64,000 nucleotides of DNA from Streptomyces liliiviolaceus. Its GTDB lineage: Bacteria > Actinomycetota > Actinomycetes > Streptomycetales > Streptomycetaceae. Below the pieces are notes generated by a model. It was given only the letters and a program-made list of their open reading frames with translations. It searched no databases and had not been told where the DNA came from. Where the stretch lies: contig NZ_JAGPYQ010000001.1 of the NCBI RefSeq assembly GCF_018070025.1, positions 5,270,001-5,334,000 of the forward strand, read 5' to 3'. Made by a program: the position numbers and the translations under genes. Numbering within the stretch: position 1 is the stretch's first letter; each line of letters begins with the position of its first letter. Positions 1 through 11,082 of this stretch are shown here, piece after piece.

Positions 1-220
1 CCTCCCGCTCCAGCCGGGTGTACATGCGCTGGATCTTCTCGGCCGACTGTCCGGAGGGGGCGCGCACCTCCTTGATGGCGACCTCACGGCGCAGCACCTC
101 GTCGCGAGCGCGCCACACGGTTCCCATGCCGCCCTCACCGAGGGCGGACAGCAGGCGGTAGCGGTCGGCGATCAGCCGCTCCGGGCTCTCGTCCGGAGAC
201 ACTGCGTCCTCGTGGTGCAT
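1..220 (-). CDS. Ser/Thr protein kinase, N-terminal part (runs off left edge)
   Basis: Only the first ~73 codons are in the window; the gene continues past position 1. The start ATG at 220-218 gives a protein whose residues ~19-50 are a Hanks-type kinase N-lobe: ADRYRLLSALGEGGMGTVW contains the glycine-rich ATP loop, followed by VAIKEV with the invariant ATP-anchoring lysine. This is the PknB-like class common in actinomycetes, which phosphorylates Ser/Thr residues of other proteins. Whether it has a transmembrane segment or sensor domain cannot be seen. The gene is transcribed leftwards and has no partner on its right. The kinase assignment is firm; the substrate is unknown. Confidence 0.9.
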   Translation of the reverse strand, partial: MHHEDAVSPDESPERLIADRYRLLSALGEGGMGTVWRARDEVLRREVAIKEVRAPSGQSAEKIQRMYTRLERE

Positions 221-599
221 CGGGGCCAATCTCCCTTGTCTTTGGGCATGAATGAGCGCCCGGACATGTTCTGTCCGATCGGCACCTCTCACCACCCAGG
301 TGCTTTCAGCTATCAACTACACGCAGGACAGGGGCCGTTCGGTTGCTGCAGTCTAGCCCTGACGCCAGTCGCGTTCGGACAACGCCAGTCGTATCTTGTC
401 CGTATCTGTTCAGTGCGCACCAGTTGACGCTTCGGACCACGCTTCGAGCCGGCGGGCGTGGATCACAGTCGGTGATGTCCGGTCACGATCAACCACCTCG
501 CACCACAGTGCGTCACGGCGGGCAACAGCGCGTCACGGCGGGCTCGCGGCCACGCCCCGGGCACTGAACGCCTAGATCAGATGCCCTATGGCCTTCTTA
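221..599. other. non-coding stretch between kinase and insertion sequence
   Basis: No convincing gene is seen. It must hold the leftward promoter of the kinase gene. The right half contains a short direct repeat (510-542) and ends in the TTA target duplication of the insertion sequence. Confidence 0.5.
510..542. repeat. two copies of GCGTCACGGCGGG, 20-bp period
   Basis: GCGTCACGGCGGG occurs at 510-522 and again at 530-542. The spacing of 20 bp puts the copies about two helical turns apart, which could suit a DNA-binding protein, but no regulator is identified. Confidence 0.6.
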
Positions 600-1484
600 G
601 AGGTCCTAACAAAGGCGTTGTGCGTGCCGGTGGGTGATGAGGCAGGTGGCGAGGCCGAGGAAAGCCTCGTGGATGTCGTCGCGTCGCTCCCAGCGGATCC
701 GCAGGCGGCGGAAGCCGTGCAGCCAGGCAATCGTGCGCTCTACCACCCAGCGCAAAGAGCCCAGGCCGGATCCGTGTTCGACGCCTCGCTCGGCGATGAC
801 GGGGCGGATGCCGCGGGCCCAGAGCAGGCGCCGGTACTTTTCGTGGTCGTAGGCCCGGTCTGCGAGCAGGGCATCAGGTCTGCGTCGGGATCGGCCGACG
901 ACGCCGGATACCGCTGGGATCTTGTCCAGCAGTGGCAGCAACTGCGTGACGTCGTTGCGGTTTCCGCCGGTCAGCGACACCGCGAGCGGGATGCCCTGGG
1001 CGTCGGTGACGACGTGGTGCTTGCTGCCCGGCCGTGCGCGGTCGACCGGGCTGGGCCCGCTTTTGGGCCCCGCCGGGCCGCCCGCACGTGGGAGGAGTCG
1101 ATCACCGCCCGCGACCAGTCCAGCTTCTTCGCCGCCCGCAGCTTCTTCAGCAGCACCAGATGCAGTGCGTCCCAGACCCCGGCCGCGTTCCAGGCGGCAA
1201 GGCGCCGCCAGCACGTCATGCCCGAGCCGAAGCCCAGCTCCTGGGGCAGGTACTCCCACTGGATGCCGGTATGCAGCACGAACAGGATCCCGCACAGCGC
1301 CTGCCGGTCCGGCACCCGCGGTCTGCCCTCGACCAGCTTCTGTGCCGGCTCGGGCAGCAACGGCTCAATCAGCGACCACAGTTCATCCGACACGATCCAC
1401 GGCCGCGACTCACGCTTCGCCACGACAAGACCAACGAACGATCAAGCCGATAGTCACACGATCATCAGCTTCTGTTAGGGCCTC
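600..1484 (-). mobile_element. IS5-family insertion sequence, 885 bp, complete
   Basis: The element is bounded by imperfect inverted repeats: GAGGTCCTAACA at 600-611 and the complement of 1473-1484, GAGGCCCTAACA. Both ends are flanked by TTA (597-599 and 1485-1487), a 3-bp target duplication as expected for the IS427 group of IS5. It carries one transposase on the minus strand split over two frames. The stop codon of the second frame (606-608) lies inside the left repeat. Intact ends, an intact target duplication and intact frames suggest a recent and possibly still active insertion. It sits between the kinase and the MFS gene and does not visibly break a gene. Confidence 0.85.
606..1423 (-). 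CDS. IS5-family DDE transposase made by -1 frameshifting (orfA/orfB)
   Basis: The first frame (orfA, 1423 down to 971, GTG start, 150 aa) encodes the N-terminal DNA-binding part and the first catalytic Asp in [14 protein letters not shown]. The second frame, ending at 606, holds the rest: [11 protein letters not shown] with the second Asp and [14 protein letters not shown] with the catalytic Glu. The frames overlap at a canonical slippery heptamer, C CCA AAA followed by G, on the minus strand at 1061-1067. A -1 slip there joins them into a ~271-aa enzyme. This arrangement is known for IS427-group elements, so I read it as programmed frameshifting and not as a mutation. Function: cut-and-paste transposition of the surrounding element. 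Confidence 0.85.
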
Positions 1485-1547
1485 TTATAGGCTTGCCCCG
1501 TTCTGGGGCTGCCGGGCAATGGTGCTCAGCGCGACGGGCCACGGGAA

Positions 1548-1563
1548 CCGGGAACGTTCCCGG
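1548..1563. promoter_or_regulatory. 16-bp perfect palindrome upstream of MFS gene
   Basis: CCGGGAACGTTCCCGG is a perfect palindrome whose right end lies 54 bp before the MFS start at 1617. The position fits an operator for a dimeric repressor. No regulator gene is adjacent, because the insertion sequence lies immediately to the left. Confidence 0.45.
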
Positions 1564-1616
1564 GCCCTACCTCGCCTCCCACCACCGGACCCTGTCTGTG
1601 AAAGGTCTCCCGCACC

Positions 1617-2843
1617 ATGCCCCTGGCCCTGCTGGCCCTTGCCGTCGTCGCGTTCGGCATCGGCACCACCGAGTTCGCCACCATGGGACTGCTGCCCCAG
1701 ATCGCCGACGGCGTCGGCGTGTCCGTGCCGCAGGCCGGCAATCTCGTCTCCGCCTACGCGCTCGGGGTCGTCGTCGGCGCCCCCGTGCTCACGGGCATCG
1801 GTGCGCGCGTCCCCCACAAACGACTCCTGCTGCTCCTGAGCGGCCTGTTCGTGATCGGCAACGCCGCGTCCGCGCTCGCCCCCAACTTCGGCCTGCTCTT
1901 CGCCGCGCGTTTCCTGTCGGGTCTGCCGCACGGAGCGCTGTTCGGCGTGGTAGCGGTCGTCGCCTCCCGGCTCGTCGCTCCCGACCGGGCGGCACGCGCC
2001 GTCTCGAAGATGTTCCTCGGGCTGACCGTCGCGAACATCGTCGGCGTACCGGCCAGCACGGCGCTCGGGCAGCAACTGGGCTGGCGCTCCGCCTACTGGA
2101 CGGTCGCCGTCATCGGCCTCATCGCCCTGGTCGCGCTGGCCCTCTTCGTCCCCCACCAGCCACGCGGGCAGCTGTCCGGCATCCGGCACGAGCTGCGGGC
2201 GATGGGCAACCGGCAGGTCGCGATCGGCCTGGCCACGGCGGTCGTCGGATTCGGCGGGTTCTTCGCCGTCTACAGCTACCTGGTGCCGATGCTCACGCAT
2301 CTGACGGGCATCTCGGACACATCGACCACGCTGGTCCTCGCGCTCTACGGCGTCGGCATGACCGGCGGCACCCTGCTCGCGGGCCCGCTCACGGACCGGG
2401 CACTACGACCGACGCTGTACGGGGGACTCGCTCTCCTCGCCGCGGCGCTGGTGACGTTCTACTTCACCGTCCACAGCACCGTGCCCGCCCTGATCACGAT
2501 CACCGTCATCGGGGCGATGGGCTCCCTCATCACCACGCCCGTCCAGATGCTCCTCATGGCCAAGGCGAAGAACGCGCCGACCATGGCGGCGGCCTCCAAC
2601 CACTCCGCTTTCAACCTGGCCAACGCGGGCGGCGCCTGGCTCGGCGGTCTGGTCATCTCGGCGGGCTGGGGCTGGGCCTCGCCCAACCTGGTCGGCGCGG
2701 CCCTCGCCGTGGCGGGCCTGGGCCTCGCCTTCACCGGGGGCCTCATGGACCGGGGCGGCCCCCGCTCCGAGACGATCACGAAGTCCGTGGGACCGGCCGA
2801 GGCCTCGCCGACGGGAGAGGGTGCGGAGCACCAGCGCACCTAG
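1617..2843 (+). CDS. MFS drug-efflux transporter (DHA1/AraJ-like), 408 aa
   Basis: Predicted proton-driven exporter of the 12-helix DHA1 type. Residues 1-16 already form the first membrane helix, followed by GTTEFATMGLLPQIA, a signature shared with AraJ/chloramphenicol-type exporters. Evenly spaced hydrophobic segments run to ~residue 390, with a short loop AVSKMFLGLTVANIVGVP typical of motif C. Length 408 aa is normal for the family. An AAAGG ribosome-binding site lies ~11 nt upstream of the ATG. The gene stands alone and is probably controlled from the palindrome at 1548-1563. The substrate is not predictable; drug, sugar or metabolite efflux are all possible. Confidence 0.85.
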   Translation: MPLALLALAVVAFGIGTTEFATMGLLPQIADGVGVSVPQAGNLVSAYALGVVVGAPVLTGIGARVPHKRLLLLLSGLFVIGNAASALAPNFGLLFAARFLSGLPHGALFGVVAVVASRLVAPDRAARAVSKMFLGLTVANIVGVPASTALGQQLGWRSAYWTVAVIGLIALVALALFVPHQPRGQLSGIRHELRAMGNRQVAIGLATAVVGFGGFFAVYSYLVPMLTHLTGISDTSTTLVLALYGVGMTGGTLLAGPLTDRALRPTLYGGLALLAAALVTFYFTVHSTVPALITITVIGAMGSLITTPVQMLLMAKAKNAPTMAAASNHSAFNLANAGGAWLGGLVISAGWGWASPNLVGAALAVAGLGLAFTGGLMDRGGPRSETITKSVGPAEASPTGEGAEHQRT

Positions 2844-2924
2844 CCCGAGCGACCGGGGGTTCGGGGGGCGAGGGTTCGGGGGGGTCCGGGGGTTCCGCGT
2901 CCGACATGCACGATCATGCTCGGC

Positions 2925-3602
2925 ATGGACACTCGTTTCTCCGGCATCGCGGATCTGGTCGGGACCCCGTCCGTGGTGGTCGTGGTCGACGTCATGCGTG
3001 CCTTCACCGTGGCCGCCTGGGCCTTTGCACAGGGGGCGGAAAAGATCGTTCTCGCCGCGTCCCTGGACGAGGCCCTGGCGCTCAAGGCCCGTCACCCGGA
3101 CTGGGTGGCGCTCAAGGACGGCCCGCCCGCGCCCGGCTTCGACGCCGTCAACTCGCCGGGGCTGCTGCGGTCCGTCGACCTCGCCGGCCGGACCGTCGTA
3201 CAGAAGACCACGGCGGGGACGGTCGGCGCCCTCGCGGTCAAGGGGGCGCGGCTGGTGCTGTGCGCCGGCTTCGTGGTGGCGGAGGCGACGGCTCGGCTCC
3301 TGCGCAGGCACGACCCCGCCGGTGTCACGTTCGTGGTCACCGGCGAGGACGGGCGGGCCGAGGAGGACCTGGCGTGCGCCCAGTACATCGCCCGGCGGGC
3401 CACCGGAGCCGGGACCGATCCCGCGGACTTCCTCCGCCGCGCCGCCGCCTCGCGCGCCGCCGTCGAACTGGCGGAGGGCATACGTCAGGGAGCCCATCCC
3501 GACGACGTCGCGCTCTGCCTTGAGCTCGACCGGTTCCCCTTCGCCATGGTCGCGACCTCGGAGGGTCCGCTCATGGTCCTGCGCCCCCACGCGATGCCGT
3601 AG
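2925..3602 (+). CDS. 2-phosphosulfolactate phosphatase (ComB) family protein
   Basis: The protein resembles ComB, the Mg-dependent phosphatase that converts 2-phosphosulfolactate to sulfolactate in coenzyme M synthesis. The [21 protein letters not shown] block at the N-terminus, KTTAGTVGA in the middle and a final section with [10 protein letters not shown] are typical of the family. Streptomyces does not make coenzyme M, so the actual substrate is probably another 2-phospho acid. I prefer the ATG at 2925 (MDTRFSGI); an in-frame ATG at 2916 would add three residues. The 3' end overlaps the convergent MocR gene by 32 nt. Family call good, reaction uncertain. Confidence 0.75.
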   Translation: MDTRFSGIADLVGTPSVVVVVDVMRAFTVAAWAFAQGAEKIVLAASLDEALALKARHPDWVALKDGPPAPGFDAVNSPGLLRSVDLAGRTVVQKTTAGTVGALAVKGARLVLCAGFVVAEATARLLRRHDPAGVTFVVTGEDGRAEEDLACAQYIARRATGAGTDPADFLRRAAASRAAVELAEGIRQGAHPDDVALCLELDRFPFAMVATSEGPLMVLRPHAMP

Positions 3603-5022
3603 GCGCGCGCAGCGCCTCGCGCAGGAGCGTGACGGCCGGCGGGATCTCCGTGTCGCCGATGTTGCCGTACCCGAGGACGAGCGCCCGTTCCGCGGGCGGG
3701 TTCGTGCGGTAGTCGTCGAGGTCCGCCAGCCGCAGTCCCACGGCGGCGGCCGCCCGGACCGCCCCGCGCGTGTCGGTGTCGTCCGGCAGGTGCAGCAGGA
3801 TGTGCAGCCCGGCGGCGGTGCCGGCGACCCGCCCCTGCGGCACCTGCTCGCCGAGTGTCCGCACCAGCAGGTCGCGGCGGGTCCGGAACCGCCGCCGCGC
3901 CGCGCGCAGATGGGCGTCGTACCATCCGCGGTCGATGAAGGTGGCGAGCGCAAGCTGGTCGAGGACGGGTGGCGCGGCGGCGACGAGGTTCGCCGCCCGG
4001 AGCACCGGGGTCATCGCGGCGGGCGCGACCATCCAGCCCAGGCCGAGGGCCGGCGACAGCGTCTTGCTGACCGAGCCGAGGAGGAAGACCCGGCCAGGAT
4101 CCATTCCCTGCATGACGGCGACCGGACGGCGGTCGTAGCGGAACTCGGCGTCGTAGTCGTCCTCCACGACGAACCCGTCCACCTCGCGGGCCCAGCGCAC
4201 CAGCCGTGCCCGGCGCGCCGGGGACAGCACCGTCCCCGTGGGGAACTGGTGCGCCGCGCCGACGACGACCGCCCGGGCGGGCGTCCGCGCGAGGTCGTCG
4301 ACGCGGAGGCCGTCGTGGTCCACGGGCACCGGGTGCACGCGCAGACCGGCGCTCGTGGCGGCGTCCCGCAGCCGTGCCCAGCCCGGGTCCTCCACGGCCA
4401 GGTCGGCGATCCCCTCGGCGCGCAGGGCCCGGCAGGTGCGTACCAGACCGTCGGTGACGCTCGCGCACACCGACACGGTCCCGTCGTGTGCGTCCGCGCC
4501 GCGCGAGCGCCGCAGGTACTGCGCGAGGGTGCCACGCAGCTCCGCGTGTCCGGCGGGGTCGGGCAGGCCCAGGTCGTAGTGGACGGCCGAGCCGGTAACC
4601 GCCCGGACGGCGTCCGCCCAGCGGCGGCGGGGAAAGGCCCGCAGGTCGGGCAGGCCGGGCGCGAGGTCGTACCGGATCGGTGGCCGTGCCGGTGCGCGCG
4701 GCGCACGGGAGCGCGGCGGCGCGGTGTCGGGCGACCAGGAGACGCGCGTGGCGGAGCCCACCCGGGCGCGGAGGTATCCCTCCGCGACGAGCTGCCCGTA
4801 CGCCTCCGTCACGACCCAGCGCGAACAGCCGAGTTCCTCAGCCAGGGCGCGGCTCGGGGGCACGGCGGCGCCCTCCGTCAGTCGGCCGTCCCGGATCGCG
4901 GTGCGCAGCGCGCGGGCCAGGCGATCGTGCAGTCGGCGCCGCCCGCCGCCCGCAGGACCGACGCCCGCCGGTCCGACGTCCAGCAGGGTCGCCCACGCGA
5001 GATTGGTCTGGGAATCGGTCAC
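3571..5022 (-). CDS. MocR/PdxR-type GntR regulator with aminotransferase domain, 483 aa
   Basis: Residues ~30-95 are a GntR winged helix ([20 protein letters not shown]). The remainder is a fold-type I aminotransferase-like domain with the PLP-binding lysine in [16 protein letters not shown] and the conserved [15 protein letters not shown]. MocR proteins use PLP or an amino-acid-PLP adduct as a ligand and usually control a divergent gene. The start is taken as GTG at 5022 ([10 protein letters not shown]); upstream in-frame codons would run into the neighbouring promoter. The divergent aldo/keto reductase begins only 46 bp away, so it is the likely target. Several aldo/keto reductases handle pyridoxal, making vitamin B6 homeostasis a reasonable guess. 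Confidence 0.88.
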   Translation of the reverse strand: MTDSQTNLAWATLLDVGPAGVGPAGGGRRRLHDRLARALRTAIRDGRLTEGAAVPPSRALAEELGCSRWVVTEAYGQLVAEGYLRARVGSATRVSWSPDTAPPRSRAPRAPARPPIRYDLAPGLPDLRAFPRRRWADAVRAVTGSAVHYDLGLPDPAGHAELRGTLAQYLRRSRGADAHDGTVSVCASVTDGLVRTCRALRAEGIADLAVEDPGWARLRDAATSAGLRVHPVPVDHDGLRVDDLARTPARAVVVGAAHQFPTGTVLSPARRARLVRWAREVDGFVVEDDYDAEFRYDRRPVAVMQGMDPGRVFLLGSVSKTLSPALGLGWMVAPAAMTPVLRAANLVAAAPPVLDQLALATFIDRGWYDAHLRAARRRFRTRRDLLVRTLGEQVPQGRVAGTAAGLHILLHLPDDTDTRGAVRAAAAVGLRLADLDDYRTNPPAERALVLGYGNIGDTEIPPAVTLLREALRAPTASRGGAGP

Positions 5023-5068
5023 AGAATTGGAGCGTAGTGCCGATCCGAATCCGCCTAGCGTCGGGGGC
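5023..5068. promoter_or_regulatory. 46-bp divergent promoter region between MocR gene and aldo/keto reductase
   Basis: The two start codons are only 46 bp apart on opposite strands, so both promoters and any MocR operator must overlap here or extend into the coding starts. No obvious inverted repeat was found in the gap itself. Confidence 0.5.
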
Positions 5069-7108
<2,040 letters not shown>

Positions 7109-7130
7109 TCATGAGGTGTCAGACAAACAC

Positions 7131-7164
7131 GGTGGCCCCCGGAACATGCGTTCCGGGGGCCACC
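7131..7164. terminator. bidirectional hairpin terminator, 15-bp perfect stem
   Basis: GGTGGCCCCCGGAAC (7131-7145) pairs perfectly with 7150-7164 around a 4-nt loop. It lies between two convergent genes, the aldo/keto reductase ending at 7085 and the cold-shock gene ending at 7182, and probably serves both. Confidence 0.85.
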
Positions 7165-7181
7165 GACGACTGCCTGTGAGA

Positions 7182-7385
7182 CTAGGCGGGGGTGATGTTC
7201 TCCGCCTGCGGGCCCTTCTGGCCCTGCGTGACGTCGAAGTTCACGACCTGGCCCTCCTGCAGCTCACGGAAGCCGGAGGCGTTGATGTTCGAGTAGTGGG
7301 CGAAGACGTCGGGGCCGCCACCCTCCTGCTCGATGAAGCCGAAGCCCTTCTCGGCGTTGAACCACTTCACAGTTCCCTTGGCCAT
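7182..7385 (-). CDS. cold-shock domain protein (CspA family), 67 aa
   Basis: A complete single-domain cold-shock protein, the size typical of the family. The RNP1 motif KGFGFI and RNP2-like VFAHYS are present, preceded by GTVKWFNAE. These small OB-fold proteins bind single-stranded RNA or DNA and act as RNA chaperones in the cytoplasm. The start is ATG at 7385. The gene stands alone with a ~120-nt upstream region before the next gene's coding end, enough for the long 5' leader common to csp genes. The terminator at 7131-7164 follows. Confidence is high. Confidence 0.95.
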   Translation of the reverse strand: MAKGTVKWFNAEKGFGFIEQEGGGPDVFAHYSNINASGFRELQEGQVVNFDVTQGQKGPQAENITPA

Positions 7386-7593
7386 GCGCGTGCCTTCCAG
7401 TCGATATCGGACCCACACCGCGTGGGCCCGGAGGTGATCGCCCTGGTCCTGCACTGCACAGCAAAATGCCCGCACCGGAGCGCGGGCAGGTACTGCGAAC
7501 CACGACATCTGGGGATGACGCTACACGGCGAAACCGCCTACCACCAGGGAACAAGGGCCATGATCCGAACCGCGTCGCGCGGGCTGCCCGGAG

Positions 7594-8643
7594 TCAGTTC
7601 CCCACGCCGAGGCCGGACATGAACGCGGCAGGGTATCGGTCGCCCCGTGCCGACCCCGGCGGCACCGCCTTCTCGATCTCGGCCAGGTCGTCCGCGGTGA
7701 GGTCCACCGACAGCGCGGGCAGCGCCTCGGCCAGCCGTTCCCGGGTGCGGGCGCCGACCAGCGGCACGATGTCCTCGCCCTGTGCGGCCACCCAGGCGAT
7801 GGCGAGCTGGGCGACGGTGCACCCCTTCGCCTCGGCGATCCCGCGCATCGCCTCCACGAGGGTGAGGTTGTGCTCCACGTTGCCGTCGGAGAACCGCGGA
7901 CTGAAGCCGCGGCCGTCACCGGGGCCCGCGGCACGGTCCGCGGACCAGTGCCCGGAGATGAGACCGCGGCCGAGCACGCCGTACGCGGTCAGTCCGATGC
8001 CGAGTTCCCGCAGCGCGGGGAGGACGTCGGCCTCCACCGCGCGGGAGATCAGCGAGTACTCGATCTGGAGGTCCGCGACCGGATGCACGGCGTGCGCCCG
8101 GCGGACGGTCGCGGCGTCGACCTCGGAGAGGCCGAGGTGCCGTACGTATCCGGCGTCGATCATCTCCTTGATCGCGCCCACCGTCTCCTCGATCGGCACG
8201 TCCGGGTCGAGCCGGGCCGGACGGTAGATGTCGATGTGGTCGGTGCCCAGCCGGGTCAGTGAGTAGGCCAGGAAGTTCTTCACCGCTTCCGGGCGGCCGT
8301 CGTGCCCGCCGAAATCGGGGCCGGGTCCCCGCAGCATGCCGAACTTCACGCTCAGCCGGTAGCTGTCCCGGTCCCGCCCGCGCAGTGCCTCGGCGAGCAG
8401 CAGCTCGTTGTGACCCATCGCGTAGAAATCGGCGGTGTCGAACAGCGTGACCCCGGCCTCCAGCGCGGCGTGCACGGTGGCGATGCTCTCGGCGCGGTCG
8501 GCCGCGCCGTAGGCGCCCGACATCCCCATCGCGCCCAGGCCCAGCGCGGAGACGGCCGGGCCGGTGCTCCCCAGGGTCCGTGTCGGCATGGCGTTCTCCG
8601 CCGTCGTCGCCTTCTCCGTGGTCATGGCCTTGTCCGTCGTCAT
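7594..8643 (-). CDS. aldo/keto reductase, 349 aa, divergent from an XRE regulator
   Basis: Third aldo/keto reductase ([12 protein letters not shown]). Asp/Tyr are in LFDTADFYAMGHNE and Lys in LSVKFG, but the usual catalytic His position reads IYRPARLDP, a change shared by a recognised subgroup of these reductases. The start is placed at ATG 8643 because GAGGAG lies ~8 nt upstream; an ATG at 8676 is in frame but lacks this. The first 20 residues are a low-complexity repeat rich in MTT, EKA and ENA units before the barrel begins at MPTRTLG. The XRE regulator gene starts 126 bp away on the other strand and is the likely regulator. Confidence 0.86.
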   Translation of the reverse strand: MTTDKAMTTEKATTAENAMPTRTLGSTGPAVSALGLGAMGMSGAYGAADRAESIATVHAALEAGVTLFDTADFYAMGHNELLLAEALRGRDRDSYRLSVKFGMLRGPGPDFGGHDGRPEAVKNFLAYSLTRLGTDHIDIYRPARLDPDVPIEETVGAIKEMIDAGYVRHLGLSEVDAATVRRAHAVHPVADLQIEYSLISRAVEADVLPALRELGIGLTAYGVLGRGLISGHWSADRAAGPGDGRGFSPRFSDGNVEHNLTLVEAMRGIAEAKGCTVAQLAIAWVAAQGEDIVPLVGARTRERLAEALPALSVDLTADDLAEIEKAVPPGSARGDRYPAAFMSGLGVGN

Positions 8644-8769
8644 CACGTTCTCCTCGGTCGTCGGTACGCCACCCACTGTGGGTCGGCGCGGCCATGTACG
8701 GGAGCGGAGCGTTCATCCTGGGAGCGCCGCTCCCTGGCTCGGCCCGCCCGCGCGAGGGACCATGGCCGT
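8644..8769. promoter_or_regulatory. divergent promoter region, reductase / XRE regulator
   Basis: A 126-bp gap separates two divergent starts. A spaced inverted pair GGGAGCGG (8700-8707) and CCGCTCCC (8727-8734) sits near the middle and is a candidate operator for the adjacent XRE protein. Confidence 0.4.
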
Positions 8770-9630
8770 ATGGAACGTGATCAGCTCGCCGACTTCCTGC
8801 GGCGCCGCCGGGAGTCGATCCGCCCGGCCGAGGTCGGCATCACCGACGGTCCGCGCCGCCGCACCGCCGGTCTGCGCCGGGAGGAGGTGGCGATGCTCGC
8901 CGGGATGTCGGTGGACTACGTCGTACGCCTCGAACAGGGACGCAGCAGTCAGCCGTCGACGCAGCTCCTGGGAGCGCTGGCCCGGGCGCTGCGTCTCTCC
9001 GACGACGAGCGCGACCACCTCTTCCACCTGGCCGGCCACCGGCCCCCGCCCGCCGAGGGGGTGGCCCGGCTGGCCCGTGCGGGCCTGATCCGCATGCTCG
9101 ACCTGCTCGGGGACACCCCGGCCCTGGTGCTGTCCGACCTGGGCGAGATCCTCGCCCAGAACCGGACCGCCCATCTGCTCATGGGCGACCTCACCGACAT
9201 CTCCGGCGACCGGCGCTATGTCGTGTACCGCTGGTTCACCGATCCCGCCGCCCGCGCCGTCTGCCCGCCCGAGGAGCAGGAGAACCACGGCCGCCGGCTC
9301 GTGGCGGACCTGCGCGCGGCGGTCGGCCGCCGGTCGGGCGACACCGCGGTCGCCGCTCTCGTCGAACGGCTGCAGACCGCGAGTGCGGACTTCCGGCGGC
9401 TGTGGACCGAGCACGAGGTGGCGGTCCGGCGCACCGACCGCAAGACGTTCCTGCACCCGAGGGTGGGCCGCCTGACGATGGACTGCGAGACCCTGGTCAC
9501 CCCCGATCAGGGCCAGCAGCTGCTGGTGCTCACCCCGGCGGACGCCGGGACCCGCGAGCGGCTGGACCTGCTGAGGGTCCTCGGCGTCCAGGAGTTCCCC
9601 ACGGGCCCCACCGGCCCGCCCGTGCGGTGA
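8770..9630 (+). CDS. XRE-family regulator with MmyB-like ligand domain, 286 aa
   Basis: Residues ~8-75 are an Xre/HTH_31 helix-turn-helix (GLRREEVAMLAGMSVDYVVR), and residues ~105-270 match the MmyB-like ligand-binding region (LSDLGEILAQNRTAHLLMG, VYRWFTDP). This two-domain form is very common in Streptomyces and usually controls a divergent oxidoreductase. Here the divergent neighbour is an aldo/keto reductase 126 bp away, which fits that pattern. The ligand is unknown; fatty-acid binding has been shown for some relatives. Start ATG 8770. Assignment firm, target inferred. Confidence 0.9.
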   Translation: MERDQLADFLRRRRESIRPAEVGITDGPRRRTAGLRREEVAMLAGMSVDYVVRLEQGRSSQPSTQLLGALARALRLSDDERDHLFHLAGHRPPPAEGVARLARAGLIRMLDLLGDTPALVLSDLGEILAQNRTAHLLMGDLTDISGDRRYVVYRWFTDPAARAVCPPEEQENHGRRLVADLRAAVGRRSGDTAVAALVERLQTASADFRRLWTEHEVAVRRTDRKTFLHPRVGRLTMDCETLVTPDQGQQLLVLTPADAGTRERLDLLRVLGVQEFPTGPTGPPVR

Positions 9631-9714
9631 GGCACCCGAGCAGCCCGGCCCGATGCCTGCCCGGCGGCCGCGCACCTCGTTGAGACGGTCCGGCGGAGTG
9701 ACTATCGTCGAGGG

Positions 9715-10056
9715 GTGAGTGAGCGTGCGATGCAAGAGCCGACCCTGATGGTGCTGACCGCCCTCGCGGACGCACCGCGCCATGGATACGCCGTCGCGCA
9801 GGAGGTCAGGGCGATGACCGACGGTCGTGTCGTGCTGCGTACGGGCGCCCTGTACGGGGCCCTGGACCGCCTGCTGGCCGACGGCCTGATCGCCGTCGAA
9901 CGCGAGGAGGTCGCCGACGGCCGGGCGCGGCGGATCTTCACCTTGTCCGCGTCGGGGCGGGAGCGCCTGGCGGCGGAGGCCGAGCGCTTGGCCGCGACGG
10001 CGGAGGAAGCCACGCGCCGTCTGTCCGTCACCCGGCCGTCGGCCGCCACCCGTTGA
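9715..10056 (+). CDS. PadR-family transcriptional regulator, 113 aa
   Basis: Short winged-helix regulator of the PadR type. The core reads LMVLTALADAPRHGYAVAQE, then LRTGALYGALDRLLADGLI as the recognition helix region, and a wing ending FTLSASGRERLA. Start is GTG 9715, with an in-frame ATG at 9730 as an alternative. Its stop overlaps the TTG start of the next gene (10053), so the two are translationally coupled. PadR genes paired with a membrane protein often sense envelope stress or drugs and control their own operon; here that is inferred only from the pairing. Confidence 0.88.
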   Translation: MSERAMQEPTLMVLTALADAPRHGYAVAQEVRAMTDGRVVLRTGALYGALDRLLADGLIAVEREEVADGRARRIFTLSASGRERLAAEAERLAATAEEATRRLSVTRPSAATR

Positions 10057-10955
10057 TCGAGTACGTGCTGCGGCTGTATCCCGCGGCCTACCGACGGGCT
10101 CATGGCGGGGAGATCGCCGCGACCTACCGCGAGCTGACCTTGGGCGAACCGCTGGGCTCGCGGCTGCGCGAGGGCGCGGGCCTGGCGGCGCACGCGACGA
10201 GGATGCGGCTGGGCCTGGGGCCGGCCGCTCCTGCCGCGCGGGTGCTCGCTCTGGCGTACCCCTTCGCCCTGGCCGCCACCGCCGCCGCCTGCGGCCTGCA
10301 TCTCGTGCGCTGGTACGCCGCTCTGGTCTCCTCCCCCACCCCGCTCCCGGTGCAGCTTCGAGTCGACCTGGACGGGGTGTGGGGTGTGCTGCTCGTCTCG
10401 TCGCTGATCGGCTGTGTGGGGGCGGTGGTGGCGCTGACCGGCCGGTGGCGCGCGGGGGTGCCCCTCGCGGTGGCCGGGCTGATCTCCTTCGCGGCGGCCG
10501 CGGTGGTCAGCGGACCGGCGTTCGGTGACCCGGTCGTCACGCCCGTCGCGTTCGTCCTGACGGCGGCCGTGCTGCTGGCATGCCCGCCGGACCGACGCCT
10601 GGAGGCGACGGAGGCGGGCCGGGCGGGTACGGCCGGCGCCGTGATCGCGCTCGTCGTCGTGCCGCGCGCGGCCGTCGACGCGCACGCGGTGCCATGGGTC
10701 AGCACCGACCACGGGTGCTGGCCGGTGCTCGTGCTGGCCGCGACCGGTGTCGCGCTGACCTGGCGCAGCGGCTCACGAGGCGGCCTTGAGCTGGGAGTGA
10801 TGGCCCTGGTGTCGCCACCCCTGCTCTCCGGCGCCTGCGTCACGGCGTGGGGTGGGACGACCGCCGTCCTGTGGCTCGCGGGCACGCTCGCGACCGCGGC
10901 GGTGATCGCCCCGCTGGCCGGCCGCTTGGGACGAACCGGCCGCGGCGCCGTCTGA
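10053..10955 (+). CDS. PadR-coupled integral membrane protein, 300 aa
   Basis: Unrecognised membrane protein. The first ~50 residues (IEYVLRLYPAAYRRAHGGE) are a soluble amphipathic stretch resembling the N-terminus of PadR-linked membrane proteins. Around seven or eight hydrophobic helices follow between residues ~65 and ~295. The TTG start at 10053 overlaps the PadR stop by 4 nt (TTGA), a strong sign of one operon. No enzyme motif or transporter signature was found. A role in sensing or resistance together with the PadR protein is plausible but not shown. Confidence 0.75.
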   Translation: MIEYVLRLYPAAYRRAHGGEIAATYRELTLGEPLGSRLREGAGLAAHATRMRLGLGPAAPAARVLALAYPFALAATAAACGLHLVRWYAALVSSPTPLPVQLRVDLDGVWGVLLVSSLIGCVGAVVALTGRWRAGVPLAVAGLISFAAAAVVSGPAFGDPVVTPVAFVLTAAVLLACPPDRRLEATEAGRAGTAGAVIALVVVPRAAVDAHAVPWVSTDHGCWPVLVLAATGVALTWRSGSRGGLELGVMALVSPPLLSGACVTAWGGTTAVLWLAGTLATAAVIAPLAGRLGRTGRGAV

Positions 10956-11082
10956 ACGAAGGCTCCGTACGGCCGCCTTACCCGTCTGAACGCCCTGCCG
11001 CGGCCGAGTGCGACCCCATAGTCCGTTTGACGTAGCATTCCGCTCGACGGACTATCTGCCGGGTCCGCGCGAGAGGACACCC

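Noticed and set aside
971..1423. transposase orfA regarded as a pseudogene due to frameshift
   Set aside because: The shift coincides with a canonical slippery heptamer and both parts are complete, so programmed frameshifting is the better explanation.
1493..3523. 676-codon plus-strand frame over the MFS and phosphatase genes
   Set aside because: Composition is Arg/Gly/Pro-rich and it is a shifted reading of two genes with clear family matches.
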